Source of the DNA: Chryseobacterium vaccae
GTDB taxonomy: Bacteria; Bacteroidota; Bacteroidia; Flavobacteriales; Weeksellaceae
Length of the DNA: 64,000 nucleotides
Direction: 5' to 3'
NCBI RefSeq assembly: GCF_009602705.1
Contig: NZ_VSWH01000001.1
Span: forward strand, 3,410,001-3,474,000
The notes beneath the pieces were generated by a model. The model saw only the letters and a list, made by a program, of their open reading frames with translations. It was not told the origin of the DNA and made no database searches. The stretch's first letter is position 1. Every line of letters begins with the position of its first letter. Made by a program: the position numbers and the translations under genes. This document shows, in pieces, positions 34,581-42,589 of the stretch.

Positions 34581-35828
34581 CTAAGCTTTTACAATGTTAA
34601 TGATGACTTCCGTTGCTTTTTCCATACTTTCCAGAGCAACATATTCATAAGGACCATGGAAATTAATTCCTCCTGCAAAAATATTCGGACATGGAAGACC
34701 CATGTATGATAATTGAGCACCGTCAGTACCTCCTCTGATCGCTTTAATTTTAGGCTCAATACCAGCGTCTTTCATCGCTTTGGCTGCAAGATCTACAATA
34801 TGCATTTTGCCTTCAAACTGCTGTTTCATGTTTCTGTATTGTTCCTTAATTTCCACTTCAGCAGTTCCTTCACCATGTTTCTGGTTGAATTCAGCGATTT
34901 TTTCCTCCATGAATTTCTTTCTGCCTTCAAATTTATCAGCATCATGGTCACGGATGATATATTGAAGTTTAGCTTCAGAAATATCAGCATTGATGTCCAT
35001 TAAATGATAGAACCCATCAAAACCTTTAGTGGTAGCTGGGGTTTCTCCGGCAGGAAGCATTTGGGCAAATTCAGCGGCTAAAAGGGCAGCATTCACCATT
35101 TTTCCATAAGCATATCCCGGGTGAACACTGAGACCATGGATTTTTACTACAGCACCTGCTGCATTAAAGTTTTCATACTCCAGTTCACCTACTTCTCCGC
35201 CATCCATCGTGTAAGCCCATTCCGCACCGAATTTGGCAACATCAAACTTGTGTGCTCCTCTTCCGATCTCTTCATCAGGCGTAAATCCTACGGCAATTCT
35301 TCCGTGCTTGATCTCCGGGTGGGCGATCAGATACTCTGCTGCAGTTACAATTTCTGCACATCCTGCTTTATCATCTGCTCCCAGAAGAGTATTTCCGTCT
35401 GTTGTAATGAGGGTCTGGCCAATATATTTTTTTAAACTTTCAAATTTTGAAGAAGACAGGGTAAATCCTGTAGCCTGGTTTAAAAGAAGATCGTTTCCGT
35501 CATAATTTTTCCAAACCTGAGGGTTTACATTTTCCCCGCTGAAATCAGGCGAGGTATCATAATGTGAAATAAACCCGATTGTAGGTCTGTCATCATTTTC
35601 AAGGTTAGAAGGCACATAGCCCATGATATAGCCGTTGTCATCTATTGAGACATTTTCTAAACCAATTGTTCTCAGTTCTTCAGTAATATATTTTGCAATA
35701 TCCCACTGTCTTGCTGTTGAAGGTGTTGTTTCACTTTCAGCATCACTGGTTGAATATATTTTTACATAGCTGAGAAAACGGTTCAGTAATTTCTCTTTCC
35801 ACAATGGGCTAAATTCTATTGTACTCAT
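34581..35828 (-). CDS. pepT: Peptidase T (tripeptide aminopeptidase)
   Basis: 415 residues. M20-family di-zinc peptidase releasing the N-terminal residue of tripeptides. The metal-site blocks are in order: ISHYDTSPDFSGENV (His and Asp), LLGADDKAGCAEI (bridging Asp), VGFTPDEEIGRGAH (catalytic Glu pair) and AYTMDGGEVGELEYE; the final His lies in GGINFHGPYEYV. Cytoplasmic peptide catabolism. Followed after two bases by the TonB-like gene. Confidence 0.96.
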   Translation of the reverse strand: MSTIEFSPLWKEKLLNRFLSYVKIYSTSDAESETTPSTARQWDIAKYITEELRTIGLENVSIDDNGYIMGYVPSNLENDDRPTIGFISHYDTSPDFSGENVNPQVWKNYDGNDLLLNQATGFTLSSSKFESLKKYIGQTLITTDGNTLLGADDKAGCAEIVTAAEYLIAHPEIKHGRIAVGFTPDEEIGRGAHKFDVAKFGAEWAYTMDGGEVGELEYENFNAAGAVVKIHGLSVHPGYAYGKMVNAALLAAEFAQMLPAGETPATTKGFDGFYHLMDINADISEAKLQYIIRDHDADKFEGRKKFMEEKIAEFNQKHGEGTAEVEIKEQYRNMKQQFEGKMHIVDLAAKAMKDAGIEPKIKAIRGGTDGAQLSYMGLPCPNIFAGGINFHGPYEYVALESMEKATEVIINIVKA

Positions 35829-35847
35829 CAGATATCATAAATTTGAA

Positions 35848-35855
35848 CAAATATA
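35848..35855 (-). promoter_or_regulatory. -7 box of pepT
   Basis: The minus strand reads TATATTTG, 20 bases before the start codon. Confidence 0.45.
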
Positions 35856-35977
35856 CAATGTAATTTGTTCATAATTTGCACGAATGCCTGTATATAAATT
35901 CAGATAGACTATATTGAAGAATACGGTCTAATGTTGCGTTCGGATATTTTCCGGAAAATTAGTTTATTAAGCTCTCT

Positions 35978-36127
35978 TTATGAACCCTTTATAAAGGTTT
36001 TTAATAATAAAAATAACACCAGCAGTAACAAAACCAAGCTCAGCACCTCTGCAACAGGCTTCAACTTTTTCATCAGTTTATACCCTAGAATGATTTTTTT
36101 CTGCTCTTTATCGTCATAATTGTTCAT
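35978..36127 (-). CDS. Small single-span membrane protein (49 residues)
   Basis: A 49-residue frame with an ATG at 36127 and a TAA at 35978. A charged N-terminus (MNNYDDKEQKKIILGYKLMK) is followed by one strongly hydrophobic helix at about 25-42 (VLSLVLLLLVLFLLL) and a basic end (KTFIKGS). The layout is that of genuine small membrane proteins. The plus-strand frame across the same bases has no such organisation. Function unknown. Confidence 0.5.
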   Translation of the reverse strand: MNNYDDKEQKKIILGYKLMKKLKPVAEVLSLVLLLLVLFLLLKTFIKGS

Positions 36128-36569
36128 ATCTCGTCTAATGTGTGTTTTTTTTAACAAATTTATATCATTTTTATCTGATAATAGACTGTTTTTTTAATAA
36201 AATATATAAAAGTATAGTTATTTCAAAATGGAATTTAGGCGAGTAAGATCATTTGTTTTATATTTTTAATTTTTTCACAAAATTTGATCTCTAGTGATCA
36301 CAAAATCATAAAGAATAATTAAAATATTTAAAAACTAAATTTTTATTAAAATTTCTTTTTTAAATACTAATGTTGAATAGATCTGATGTACTCTTTATCT
36401 GGAAATAACCGGAAATATTATACCCGGGATAATTTATTTGTAAAGAAATATAAAGTATTGAAATTATAAATTGGAAGTAAGCTGTTGAAAATCAAAATAA
36501 TCTTAGATTTGTATGCCGTGTATATCAAATTATTTAGTTTTATTATATTTGAGAAAATCAAAAAGTACA
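36128..36569. other. AT-rich intergenic region upstream of HMG-CoA lyase
   Basis: About 440 bases, very AT-rich, without a supported gene or RNA. The only signal found is a TAGATTTG promoter box near its right end. Confidence 0.5.
36504..36511 (+). promoter_or_regulatory. -7 box (TAGATTTG) of the HMG-CoA lyase gene
   Basis: TAGATTTG matches the consensus, with GTTG at 36483-36486 near the -33 position. It lies 58 bases before the chosen start, which supports the ATG at 36570 rather than the one at 36513. Confidence 0.5.
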
Positions 36570-37418
36570 ATGTTTCTTACCGAATGTCCTAGAGATGCCA
36601 TGCAGGGATGGGGAGAATTTATCCCTACCAACAAAAAAATAGATTATATCAACTCTTTGATGGAAGTTGGTTTTGATGTATTGGACTGTCTGAGCTTTGT
36701 GTCTCCAAAAGCAATTCCTCAGATGGCTGATTCTTATGAGGTTGCTGAAAATATTGATAAATCATTATCCAATACCAAAGTTTCTGCTATTATCGGAAAT
36801 TACAGAGGGGCAGAAAAAGCTTTAAAACATCCTTCTGTGGATATTTTAGGTTTTCCGTTTTCTATTTCGGAAACGTTTCAGCACAGAAATACCAATAAAA
36901 GTCAGGAAGAAGCTTTTGAGGAAATCATTAAAATGCTGGAGCTGACTAAAAATGAAGGAAAGCAGCTGAATATCTACTTTTCCATGGCTTTTGGAAATCC
37001 GTACGGCGAAATGTGGAAGTGGGAAGACGTAGATTTCTGGGCGAAAAGATTTTCAGAAATAGGAGTTAAAGATGTTTTACTGTCTGATACAACAGGAGTT
37101 GCAACTCCGGAAACGATAGCTCTTTTATTTGAGAAAATTCCTTCCCAATATCCGGAAATTAATTTTGGAGGACATTTCCATAACCGATATGAAGATTCTT
37201 ACTCCAAATTAAAAGCGGCTTACGATAAAGGCTGCCGAAGATTCGACAGTGCAATCAAAGGAATAGGAGGGTGTCCGATGGCAAAAGATGATCTTGTGGG
37301 CAATATGCCTACAGAACAGGTGATCAATTTTATGAGTGTTGAAAAAGTAGATCATAATCTGAATCTGCTGAATTTCGAAAGCTCATACAATAAAGCAAAG
37401 GATATTTTTCATTTTTAG
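36570..37418 (+). CDS. Hydroxymethylglutaryl-CoA lyase
   Basis: 282 residues from the ATG at 36570, where the family's conserved start MFLTECPRDAMQGW begins. An ATG 19 codons upstream would add an unconserved tail and sit just after the promoter. The metal-binding HxH is in GGHFHNRYEDS, and the catalytic Cys is in GIGGCPMAKDDLVGNMPTE. TIM-barrel lyase splitting HMG-CoA to acetoacetate and acetyl-CoA, the last step of leucine breakdown. No other leucine genes are adjacent. Confidence 0.92.
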   Translation: MFLTECPRDAMQGWGEFIPTNKKIDYINSLMEVGFDVLDCLSFVSPKAIPQMADSYEVAENIDKSLSNTKVSAIIGNYRGAEKALKHPSVDILGFPFSISETFQHRNTNKSQEEAFEEIIKMLELTKNEGKQLNIYFSMAFGNPYGEMWKWEDVDFWAKRFSEIGVKDVLLSDTTGVATPETIALLFEKIPSQYPEINFGGHFHNRYEDSYSKLKAAYDKGCRRFDSAIKGIGGCPMAKDDLVGNMPTEQVINFMSVEKVDHNLNLLNFESSYNKAKDIFHF

Positions 37419-37488
37419 ATAAAAACTTTAACAGATTTAGCAAGCATACGTATCCGTTTGATCTGTAAGGTTTATAAAATATTAATAG

Positions 37489-37508
37489 AAGCGGGCTTTA
37501 GCCCGCTT
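37489..37508 (+). terminator. Terminator after HMG-CoA lyase
   Basis: 8-bp perfect stem AAGCGGGC/GCCCGCTT with a TTTA loop, followed by TACTTTAATT. It lies 70 bases after the stop. Confidence 0.65.
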
Positions 37509-37542
37509 TACTTTAATTAGAATTAACACCAAAATAAACAAG

Positions 37543-38379
37543 ATGTCTCCAATAATCTCATCATCCGAATTAAAAAATATTTCAGCAGAAAACCTCATCA
37601 TTCTTGATGCCAGAGCTGGAAAAGATATGCGTCAGAACTATCTTGAAAAACATATTGAAGGAGCCCGTTTTATAGACCTGGATAACGATCTTGCTGAAAT
37701 AGGTGAAGATGCTGCGTTTGGTGGAAGACATCCGCTTCCGGCTGTTGAAAGGTTTGCAGAGACTCTTGTTGATCTTGGAATATCCGAAGACTCCCGTATT
37801 GTTATTTATGATGATAAAAACGGGGCTAATGCTGCTGCGAGGGCGTGGTGGATGTTAAAAGCATTCGGATTTGAAAATGTACAGGTTCTTGACGGAGGAA
37901 TGCAGGCTGCAGAACAAAACGGAATTGAATTTTCTTCAGGAGAGGAAACTTTTGACAAAGCTCTATTAACTGAAAAAGATCATTGGATTTTGCCTGTTGT
38001 AAGCCTTGAAGATGTTGAAAATGGGCTGAGAAATAATTCATCTGTCGTTATTGATGTACGGGATGCATACCGTTACAGAGGAGAGTCAGAGCCTATTGAT
38101 CTGGTGGCAGGGCATATTCCGGGAGCTATCAATATTCCTTTTTCGGAAAACCTTGATGAAACTGGGAGTTTCCTGAAGCCAGAAGTCTTAAAAGAAAAAT
38201 ATTCACAATTATTACAAGGTAAACCCGAGCATCTGATTATTCACTGTGGATCAGGGGTTACTGCATGTCATACCATTTTAGCACTGAACTATGCAGGATT
38301 CAATATTCCTGATCTTTATGTAGGTTCCTGGAGCGAATGGAGCCGTAGAGAAGGGAAAGAAATTGCAAAAGATATTTAG
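37543..38379 (+). CDS. sseA: Two-domain rhodanese sulfurtransferase
   Basis: 278 residues. The N-terminal inactive rhodanese domain (ILDARAGKDMRQNYLEKHIEGA, FGGRHPLP) is followed by a catalytic one with the active-site cysteine in IIHCGSGVTACHTIL. The CGSGVTAC loop is that of 3-mercaptopyruvate/thiosulfate sulfurtransferases. Transfers sulfane sulfur to an acceptor in the cytoplasm. Single gene between two terminators. Confidence 0.93.
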   Translation: MSPIISSSELKNISAENLIILDARAGKDMRQNYLEKHIEGARFIDLDNDLAEIGEDAAFGGRHPLPAVERFAETLVDLGISEDSRIVIYDDKNGANAAARAWWMLKAFGFENVQVLDGGMQAAEQNGIEFSSGEETFDKALLTEKDHWILPVVSLEDVENGLRNNSSVVIDVRDAYRYRGESEPIDLVAGHIPGAINIPFSENLDETGSFLKPEVLKEKYSQLLQGKPEHLIIHCGSGVTACHTILALNYAGFNIPDLYVGSWSEWSRREGKEIAKDI

Positions 38380-38387
38380 AAAAACAA

Positions 38388-38415
38388 AAAACCTCAGATT
38401 TATTTCTGAGGTTTT
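38388..38415 (+). terminator. Terminator of the rhodanese gene
   Basis: 11-bp stem AAAACCTCAGA/TCTGAGGTTTT around a 6-base loop, then ATTATTTT. Confidence 0.75.
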
Positions 38416-38491
38416 ATTATTTTAATGAAAGTCGAAGGTTGGGAGAGAATTTGAGTGATCTGTAAAAGACAGTTAAACCTCTGCCTTAGAT

Positions 38492-38818
38492 TTAAAGCAT
38501 TCCCAATTCAAACTTGGCTTCTTCGCTCATCATATCTTTGTTCCAGCTGGGCTCGAAAGTAAGCTCCAGATCAACGCTTTTCACGTGTTCTACTTCTGCA
38601 ACCTTATCCTTTACTTCCTGTGGCAGAGTTTCAGCAACGGGGCAGTTTGGAGTGGTAAGGGTCATTATAATTTTTACGTCAGCGTCATCAGAGATCTGTA
38701 CATCATACACCAGTCCTAATTCGTAAATATCCACCGGAATTTCAGGGTCATATACGGATTTCAGTACTTTGATGATTTCCTCACCAATGTCAGCAATTTG
38801 ATCGTCAGTAAATTTCAT
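38492..38818 (-). CDS. SufT/MIP18-type (DUF59) Fe-S assembly protein
   Basis: 108 residues. Family blocks: VLKSVYDPEIPVDIYELGLV, TTPNCPVAETLP with the conserved Cys, and the C-terminal FEPSWNKDMMSEEAKFELGM. These proteins help mature Fe-S proteins. It lies three bases after the exonuclease gene on the same strand; no other suf gene is nearby. Confidence 0.9.
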   Translation of the reverse strand: MKFTDDQIADIGEEIIKVLKSVYDPEIPVDIYELGLVYDVQISDDADVKIIMTLTTPNCPVAETLPQEVKDKVAEVEHVKSVDLELTFEPSWNKDMMSEEAKFELGML

Positions 38819-38821
38819 TTT

Positions 38822-39523
38822 TTAATCTAGATTGATATTCCTTTTCAACAAATCTTCCTGACGCATGCGCCGGAAAATATTTGCCAAAGTTAAGACATCT
38901 TTTTCACAATAGTCCACTATTCGCTGCAAGTCTTTTTCTATGTAGTAAATTGATGAAACCATTGAGCCGTCTATATCGTCTTTAGGAGTGGGAATACCAA
39001 AGACATGAGCCAGTAATTCCAGAGACACAAAACTTTTATAATCCCCAAATTTCCAAAGTTCCATGGTATCAATATGCGGAATTTCCCATGGCTTTTTCCC
39101 AAACATCTGGAAGGGGACAGGAGGCTGCATACCGTTGATCAGAAACCGTCTTGCAATCCAGGGGAAATCAAATTCCTTTCCGTTATGGGCACAAAGGATC
39201 ACGTCACGAAGCCTTGGGCTGTTGAAGATTTCCCCGAATTCCTGCAACATTTTCTTTTCATCATGTCCGGAGAAACTTTTTATTTTCAGGGTTTCATTTT
39301 TTTCAAGCATTCCTATGGTAATGCAGATGATCTTCCCGAATTCGGCCATAATACCGGCTCTTTCATAAAATTCAGCAGCTGAAATATCGTCTTTTCTCTG
39401 AAATTTGGTTTTTTTGTCCCAGAGATGCTGCTCGGTTTCAGATAATTCATTCCAGGATCCTGCCTGAGGAACCGTTTCGATATCAAGAAATAAAATTCTT
39501 TCTAATGGTATATTCTGTATCAT
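38822..39523 (-). CDS. DEDD-type 3'-5' exonuclease (PolB-like, RNase H fold)
   Basis: 233 residues. Exo I is ILFLDIETVPQAGSW (Asp-x-Glu). Exo II is in ILCAHNGKEFDFPWIARRFL. Exo III is YCEKDVLTL with Tyr and Asp. It belongs to the 'predicted 3'-5' exonuclease related to PolB exonuclease domain' group, which acts on DNA ends; the pathway is not deducible. First in an operon with the SufT-like gene. Confidence 0.9.
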   Translation of the reverse strand: MIQNIPLERILFLDIETVPQAGSWNELSETEQHLWDKKTKFQRKDDISAAEFYERAGIMAEFGKIICITIGMLEKNETLKIKSFSGHDEKKMLQEFGEIFNSPRLRDVILCAHNGKEFDFPWIARRFLINGMQPPVPFQMFGKKPWEIPHIDTMELWKFGDYKSFVSLELLAHVFGIPTPKDDIDGSMVSSIYYIEKDLQRIVDYCEKDVLTLANIFRRMRQEDLLKRNINLD

Positions 39524-39539
39524 AGGTGTTTTTTATTGA

Positions 39540-39887
39540 TTATCCCACCTGCATTCCGTTTTTTGTAGGCAGGGAAGGGCTTAGAAGGGTAACATCTTTT
39601 TTGTCTTCCCCATACAATCCCAAAACAAGGCATTCACTAAAAAAGTTGGCAATTTGTTTTTTAGGGAAATTAACAACGGCTAAAATCTGTTTGCCTATTA
39701 ATTCTTCTTTTTGATAAAGTGATGTAATTTGTGCTGATGATTTTCTGATTCCCAAATCCCCAAAGTCTATTTCCAGCTGATAAGATGGATTCCTCGCTTT
39801 TTCAAAATCATTAACTGAAAGTATGGTTCCGCAACGGATGTCTATTTTTTCAAAATCGGCCCAGGTAATATCTGGTTTTGTGGTCAT
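39540..39887 (-). CDS. csaA: CsaA-like tRNA-binding-domain protein
   Basis: 115 residues, a single OB fold of the tRNA-binding domain family: FEKIDIRCGTILSVNDFEKA, LEIDFGDLGIRKSSAQI, GKQILAVVNFPKKQIANFFSE, and SPSLPTKNGMQVG at the end. CsaA binds tRNA or unfolded proteins. Its ATG overlaps the stop of the preceding gene by four bases. Confidence 0.9.
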   Translation of the reverse strand: MTTKPDITWADFEKIDIRCGTILSVNDFEKARNPSYQLEIDFGDLGIRKSSAQITSLYQKEELIGKQILAVVNFPKKQIANFFSECLVLGLYGEDKKDVTLLSPSLPTKNGMQVG

Positions 39888-40399
39888 GGTAGTGTATTAA
39901 TTAAATGTTCAACTTCTGTTTTTTGTTCTGCATATTTTTGCTGTAGTTCTGAGCTTTCACCCATTCTTTTATAATATTCCAGGGCTTTTCCACCGAAAAA
40001 TTTCTTATGAAAGTCTGAAACATCCGGAATTTGAGGAAAAACGGTATGAAAAAGCATTTCATAGTACGCCTGAAACTCTCTTTCATTTTTGTCTTCTATT
40101 ACTTGTCCGGGTGCTTTCTGGCGAACATGCAGCATTTCATGGGCGATCATATTGAGGACAAGGTTCAGGTCAAAATCAAATAAATTCCGCGGAATCATAA
40201 CGGTTTGCGGACCCCCCAGTACTCCCTCTGCCGTAAGAAGCATTGAGGTTGGTGAAAGCTCCTGCCTGAATCCAAATCCGGCAAAGTTCTCATGTTCCAG
40301 ATTAAAAGAGTGGATCAGATATTTGGCGGCATCCAGAATCTGGTCATGTTCTTTGTAAGCATCAAGATGTAAATGGATCTGCTCAAAATTCATAAACAA
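39884..40399 (-). CDS. Putative zinc metallopeptidase-like protein
   Basis: 171 residues (or 168 from the third codon, MNFEQIH). The helix MIAHEMLHVRQKAPG contains an HExxH zinc motif and the following helix has conserved Glu residues (NEREFQAYYE). No signal peptide, so cytoplasmic. Family not recognised beyond the motif. Coupled to csaA by a four-base overlap. Confidence 0.65.
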   Translation of the reverse strand: MFMNFEQIHLHLDAYKEHDQILDAAKYLIHSFNLEHENFAGFGFRQELSPTSMLLTAEGVLGGPQTVMIPRNLFDFDLNLVLNMIAHEMLHVRQKAPGQVIEDKNEREFQAYYEMLFHTVFPQIPDVSDFHKKFFGGKALEYYKRMGESSELQQKYAEQKTEVEHLINTLP

Positions 40400-40411
40400 T
40401 ATGTTTTATAA

Positions 40412-40419
40412 CAAATGTA
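40412..40419 (-). promoter_or_regulatory. -7 box of the metallopeptidase-like/csaA operon
   Basis: The minus strand reads TACATTTG, 13 bases before the start codon at 40399. Confidence 0.45.
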
Positions 40420-40979
40420 TTAAAATAACCTGATTTCAGATGAAGAAAGTTAGAGTGAAATGGCTTATTGGTAAGTGGATAACAGAAAATAATGATAAGG
40501 ATGAAATTTATAATGGTTTTATTGTAAATAGATATATAAAAATAAATGAAATTGAGGCTTGCTGTTTGAGAAAACAGAACAGTCTGTTCTGTTCGTTCGT
40601 GTTTTTACCATTCTATTGCGGGTTTCTATCAATCTATTGGAAGGATAAAGAATTATCTTTGACCCAATTTTTAGATTTCATAGAAATTCACAGTCCACTC
40701 TATGTTTCTAATTTTTATTTCTTGCCTCTTACCGCAGTCTGCGAATAAGTTTATAGAAATATTTTTTTTCATCAATTGTGTTTATTAAACCATATTTTTT
40801 ATAAATATGGTTTTTTTGTTATAATTATATCCAGCAGATGTTTTAAATTATTAAAAATTGACTGCTTTCATAAAGCATTATGATTTATAATATTTATTAA
40901 ATACACTTTATTTTAGAAAAAATATTATATTTATAGCGGTTTATGTGTAGAAATTTCTAAACATAACATAATCACAGAG
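40420..40979. other. AT-rich gap with an operator-like palindrome
   Basis: About 560 bases. A 102-codon frame at 40440-40748 has no recognisable protein character and is not called. The gap holds the palindrome at 40572-40592 and becomes extremely AT-rich from 40750 to the AraC gene at 40980. Confidence 0.4.
40572..40592. promoter_or_regulatory. 21-bp palindrome, possible repressor operator
   Basis: AACAGAACAG, T, CTGTTCTGTT: two perfect 10-base arms around one base. The size and symmetry are typical of TetR-family operators. No TetR gene is adjacent in this window. Confidence 0.5.
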
Positions 40980-41852
40980 ATGAAAGAATTTTCAATAGAA
41001 CCGTTTTTACACGCAGAAAATAACCAGAAGTCTATCAATACGAAAGAGATTTCGGAACTGCTTGTGCTCAGGCCTGAACAACTTTTAAAGCCTCATAAAA
41101 TATCATTTTATGCCGTTAATTTTTATTGTGAAGGGCGGGGAAAACATTCTGTTGACTTTAATTGCATTGATGTTAAAGAAAAACATATGCTGTTTCTATC
41201 TCAAAATCAGATTGCTCAGTTTCATGATCCTGTTTCCTATAAGGGCAGGGTGCTGATTTTTACAGAAGATTTTCTCTGCAGAAATAATATTCAGACCCAG
41301 TTTTTTGGATTGACAAATCTGTTCAACGATCCTTTGAAAATGCCGTATGTGTGTGTAGAAAGCCGCTTTGAAGAATTGTTGTCTCTTTTTAATTTTATCA
41401 GTGAAGAGCTTTCAAGACCTTACAGTGAGCTGCAAACCTGTATTTTGAACAATTATCTGTTTAATATTCTGCTTATTGCAGATCAGTTGTATAAGCCGCA
41501 GGACCATATTCTGGATACCCATCCATATAAGCTTCTGGTTTCTAAGTTTAAATCTTTTGTCAGCCAGAAGTTAAGCAGACAATATACAATACAGGATATT
41601 ACAGACCACCTTAATGTAAGTATAAGAACTCTCGAAAAAGCATTTGTTGAGATAGAAAAAAGCACTCCTAAAAAATGGATGGCTGAAAGAATGGTTCTGG
41701 AAATTAAAAGAAACCTGGCGTGTAAAGAATATAATATAAGTGAGGTTGCCTATAGTTTAGGATTTAATGAAGTAACCAATTTTACGAAATTTTTTAAATC
41801 AAACACCGGACTTACTCCGAGCCAGTTTAGAGAAAATCTAGGGCCGGTTTAA
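40980..41852 (+). CDS. AraC family transcriptional regulator
   Basis: 290 residues. N-terminal cupin-like domain (KISFYAVNFYCEGRGKHSVDF, MLFLSQNQIAQFHD). Two HTH motifs follow at about 195-285 (YTIQDITDHLNVSIRTLEKAF and ISEVAYSLGFNEVTNFTKFF, then TGLTPSQFRE). Solitary; its targets cannot be told. Confidence 0.92.
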   Translation: MKEFSIEPFLHAENNQKSINTKEISELLVLRPEQLLKPHKISFYAVNFYCEGRGKHSVDFNCIDVKEKHMLFLSQNQIAQFHDPVSYKGRVLIFTEDFLCRNNIQTQFFGLTNLFNDPLKMPYVCVESRFEELLSLFNFISEELSRPYSELQTCILNNYLFNILLIADQLYKPQDHILDTHPYKLLVSKFKSFVSQKLSRQYTIQDITDHLNVSIRTLEKAFVEIEKSTPKKWMAERMVLEIKRNLACKEYNISEVAYSLGFNEVTNFTKFFKSNTGLTPSQFRENLGPV

Positions 41853-42005
41853 AGAGAGTATCAACTTCTGAAGGTCTGTTTTGCTTTTTATCAGGGTTTG
41901 TTTTTATTATTATCGTGAATTTAACAATATTTATAATTTGTTGCTAATCATCCATTTGTATTGATTTTTTTTATTGTTTGTTCCTTAATTTGGTAAATGA
42001 TACAG

Positions 42006-42036
42006 TTTATTAGTAGGAGATAGAAGTCTACTTTTG
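42006..42036 (+). promoter_or_regulatory. Bacteroidota promoter of the 42-kb short transcript
   Basis: TTTA (42006-42009), 19 bases, TACTTTTG (42029-42036). It fits the primary promoter with one mismatch in the -33 box; the predicted start is near 42043. Confidence 0.6.
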
Positions 42037-42042
42037 CACTGC

Positions 42043-42131
42043 AAGTTTATAAAGAGCTGCGATTCTAAAAAACAATGAAATGAAAAAAAATAGCAAAGAG
42101 ACTCAGATCAGAGTTTACTCTTTGCTTTTTT
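42043..42131 (+). ncRNA. Candidate small RNA (about 89 nt) or small-protein leader
   Basis: Bounded by the promoter above and a strong terminator: 9-bp stem AGCAAAGAG/CTCTTTGCT at 42092-42126, inner ACTC/GAGT, then T6. A 36-codon frame (42080-42190) begins inside it and would run through the terminator; its product starts MKKNSKETQIRVYSLLFY. If the hairpin works as a terminator this frame is truncated, so an RNA function or attenuation-like control is more likely. Confidence 0.5.
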
Positions 42132-42589
42132 ACAAAGCGGGGATCTGTTATAAGGATGTTCGCTTTTTTATCATTTTTATGCGGCTTTAGATAAGGATGC
42201 CGGAAATATGAAAATATAATTTTGTGATATCACAAAAGAGCTTATCAGAATAAAAGATAAAACACAGCTGAATCCTTTAAATAGAGGAGTCAACGAAAAA
42301 AACTTCTGAACGGATGTCTGAATAACTCCAATTGTAAGAAGTGGAAATAAAAAATATAAACACAACCCTATAACCAGAAAAAAATTATGAAACAAGATAC
42401 ATCAGCTACTGTACCTGTTTAATGAGCAGGTATGTATTCAAACCCGGGCGTTTCTGCCCTTCCAATTCTTTTATTTTTAAATTTTTCATTTCCGAAAAAT
42501 GATTAATGTTTTATTCCGGAGTCATTAAGCTTTTGGAATAAGTAGGATTTATGTTTTAGCTGTCATTTTCCGAATATTAGTACACTTGG

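Larger units (their letters stand above)
41853..42589. other. Long intergenic region with a short transcription unit
   Basis: About 740 bases between an AraC gene and the TPR-AraC gene. It holds the promoter-terminator unit at 42006-42131. A 72-codon hydrophobic minus-strand frame (42177-42395) starts only at TTG and is not called. A short inverted repeat TACCTG/CAGGTA lies near 42410-42432. Confidence 0.5.

Noticed and set aside
35931..36119. A 62-codon plus-strand frame
   Set aside because: The opposite strand has a much better organised small membrane protein (35978-36127).
40440..40748. A 102-codon plus-strand frame beginning with an ATG
   Set aside because: Its product has no domain, signal or normal residue pattern, and the frame runs through the 21-bp palindrome. 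A chance frame in AT-rich DNA is more likely.
42177..42395. A 72-codon hydrophobic minus-strand frame
   Set aside because: It starts only at TTG, no ribosome site or promoter box was seen, and hydrophobic frames arise easily from T-rich DNA.
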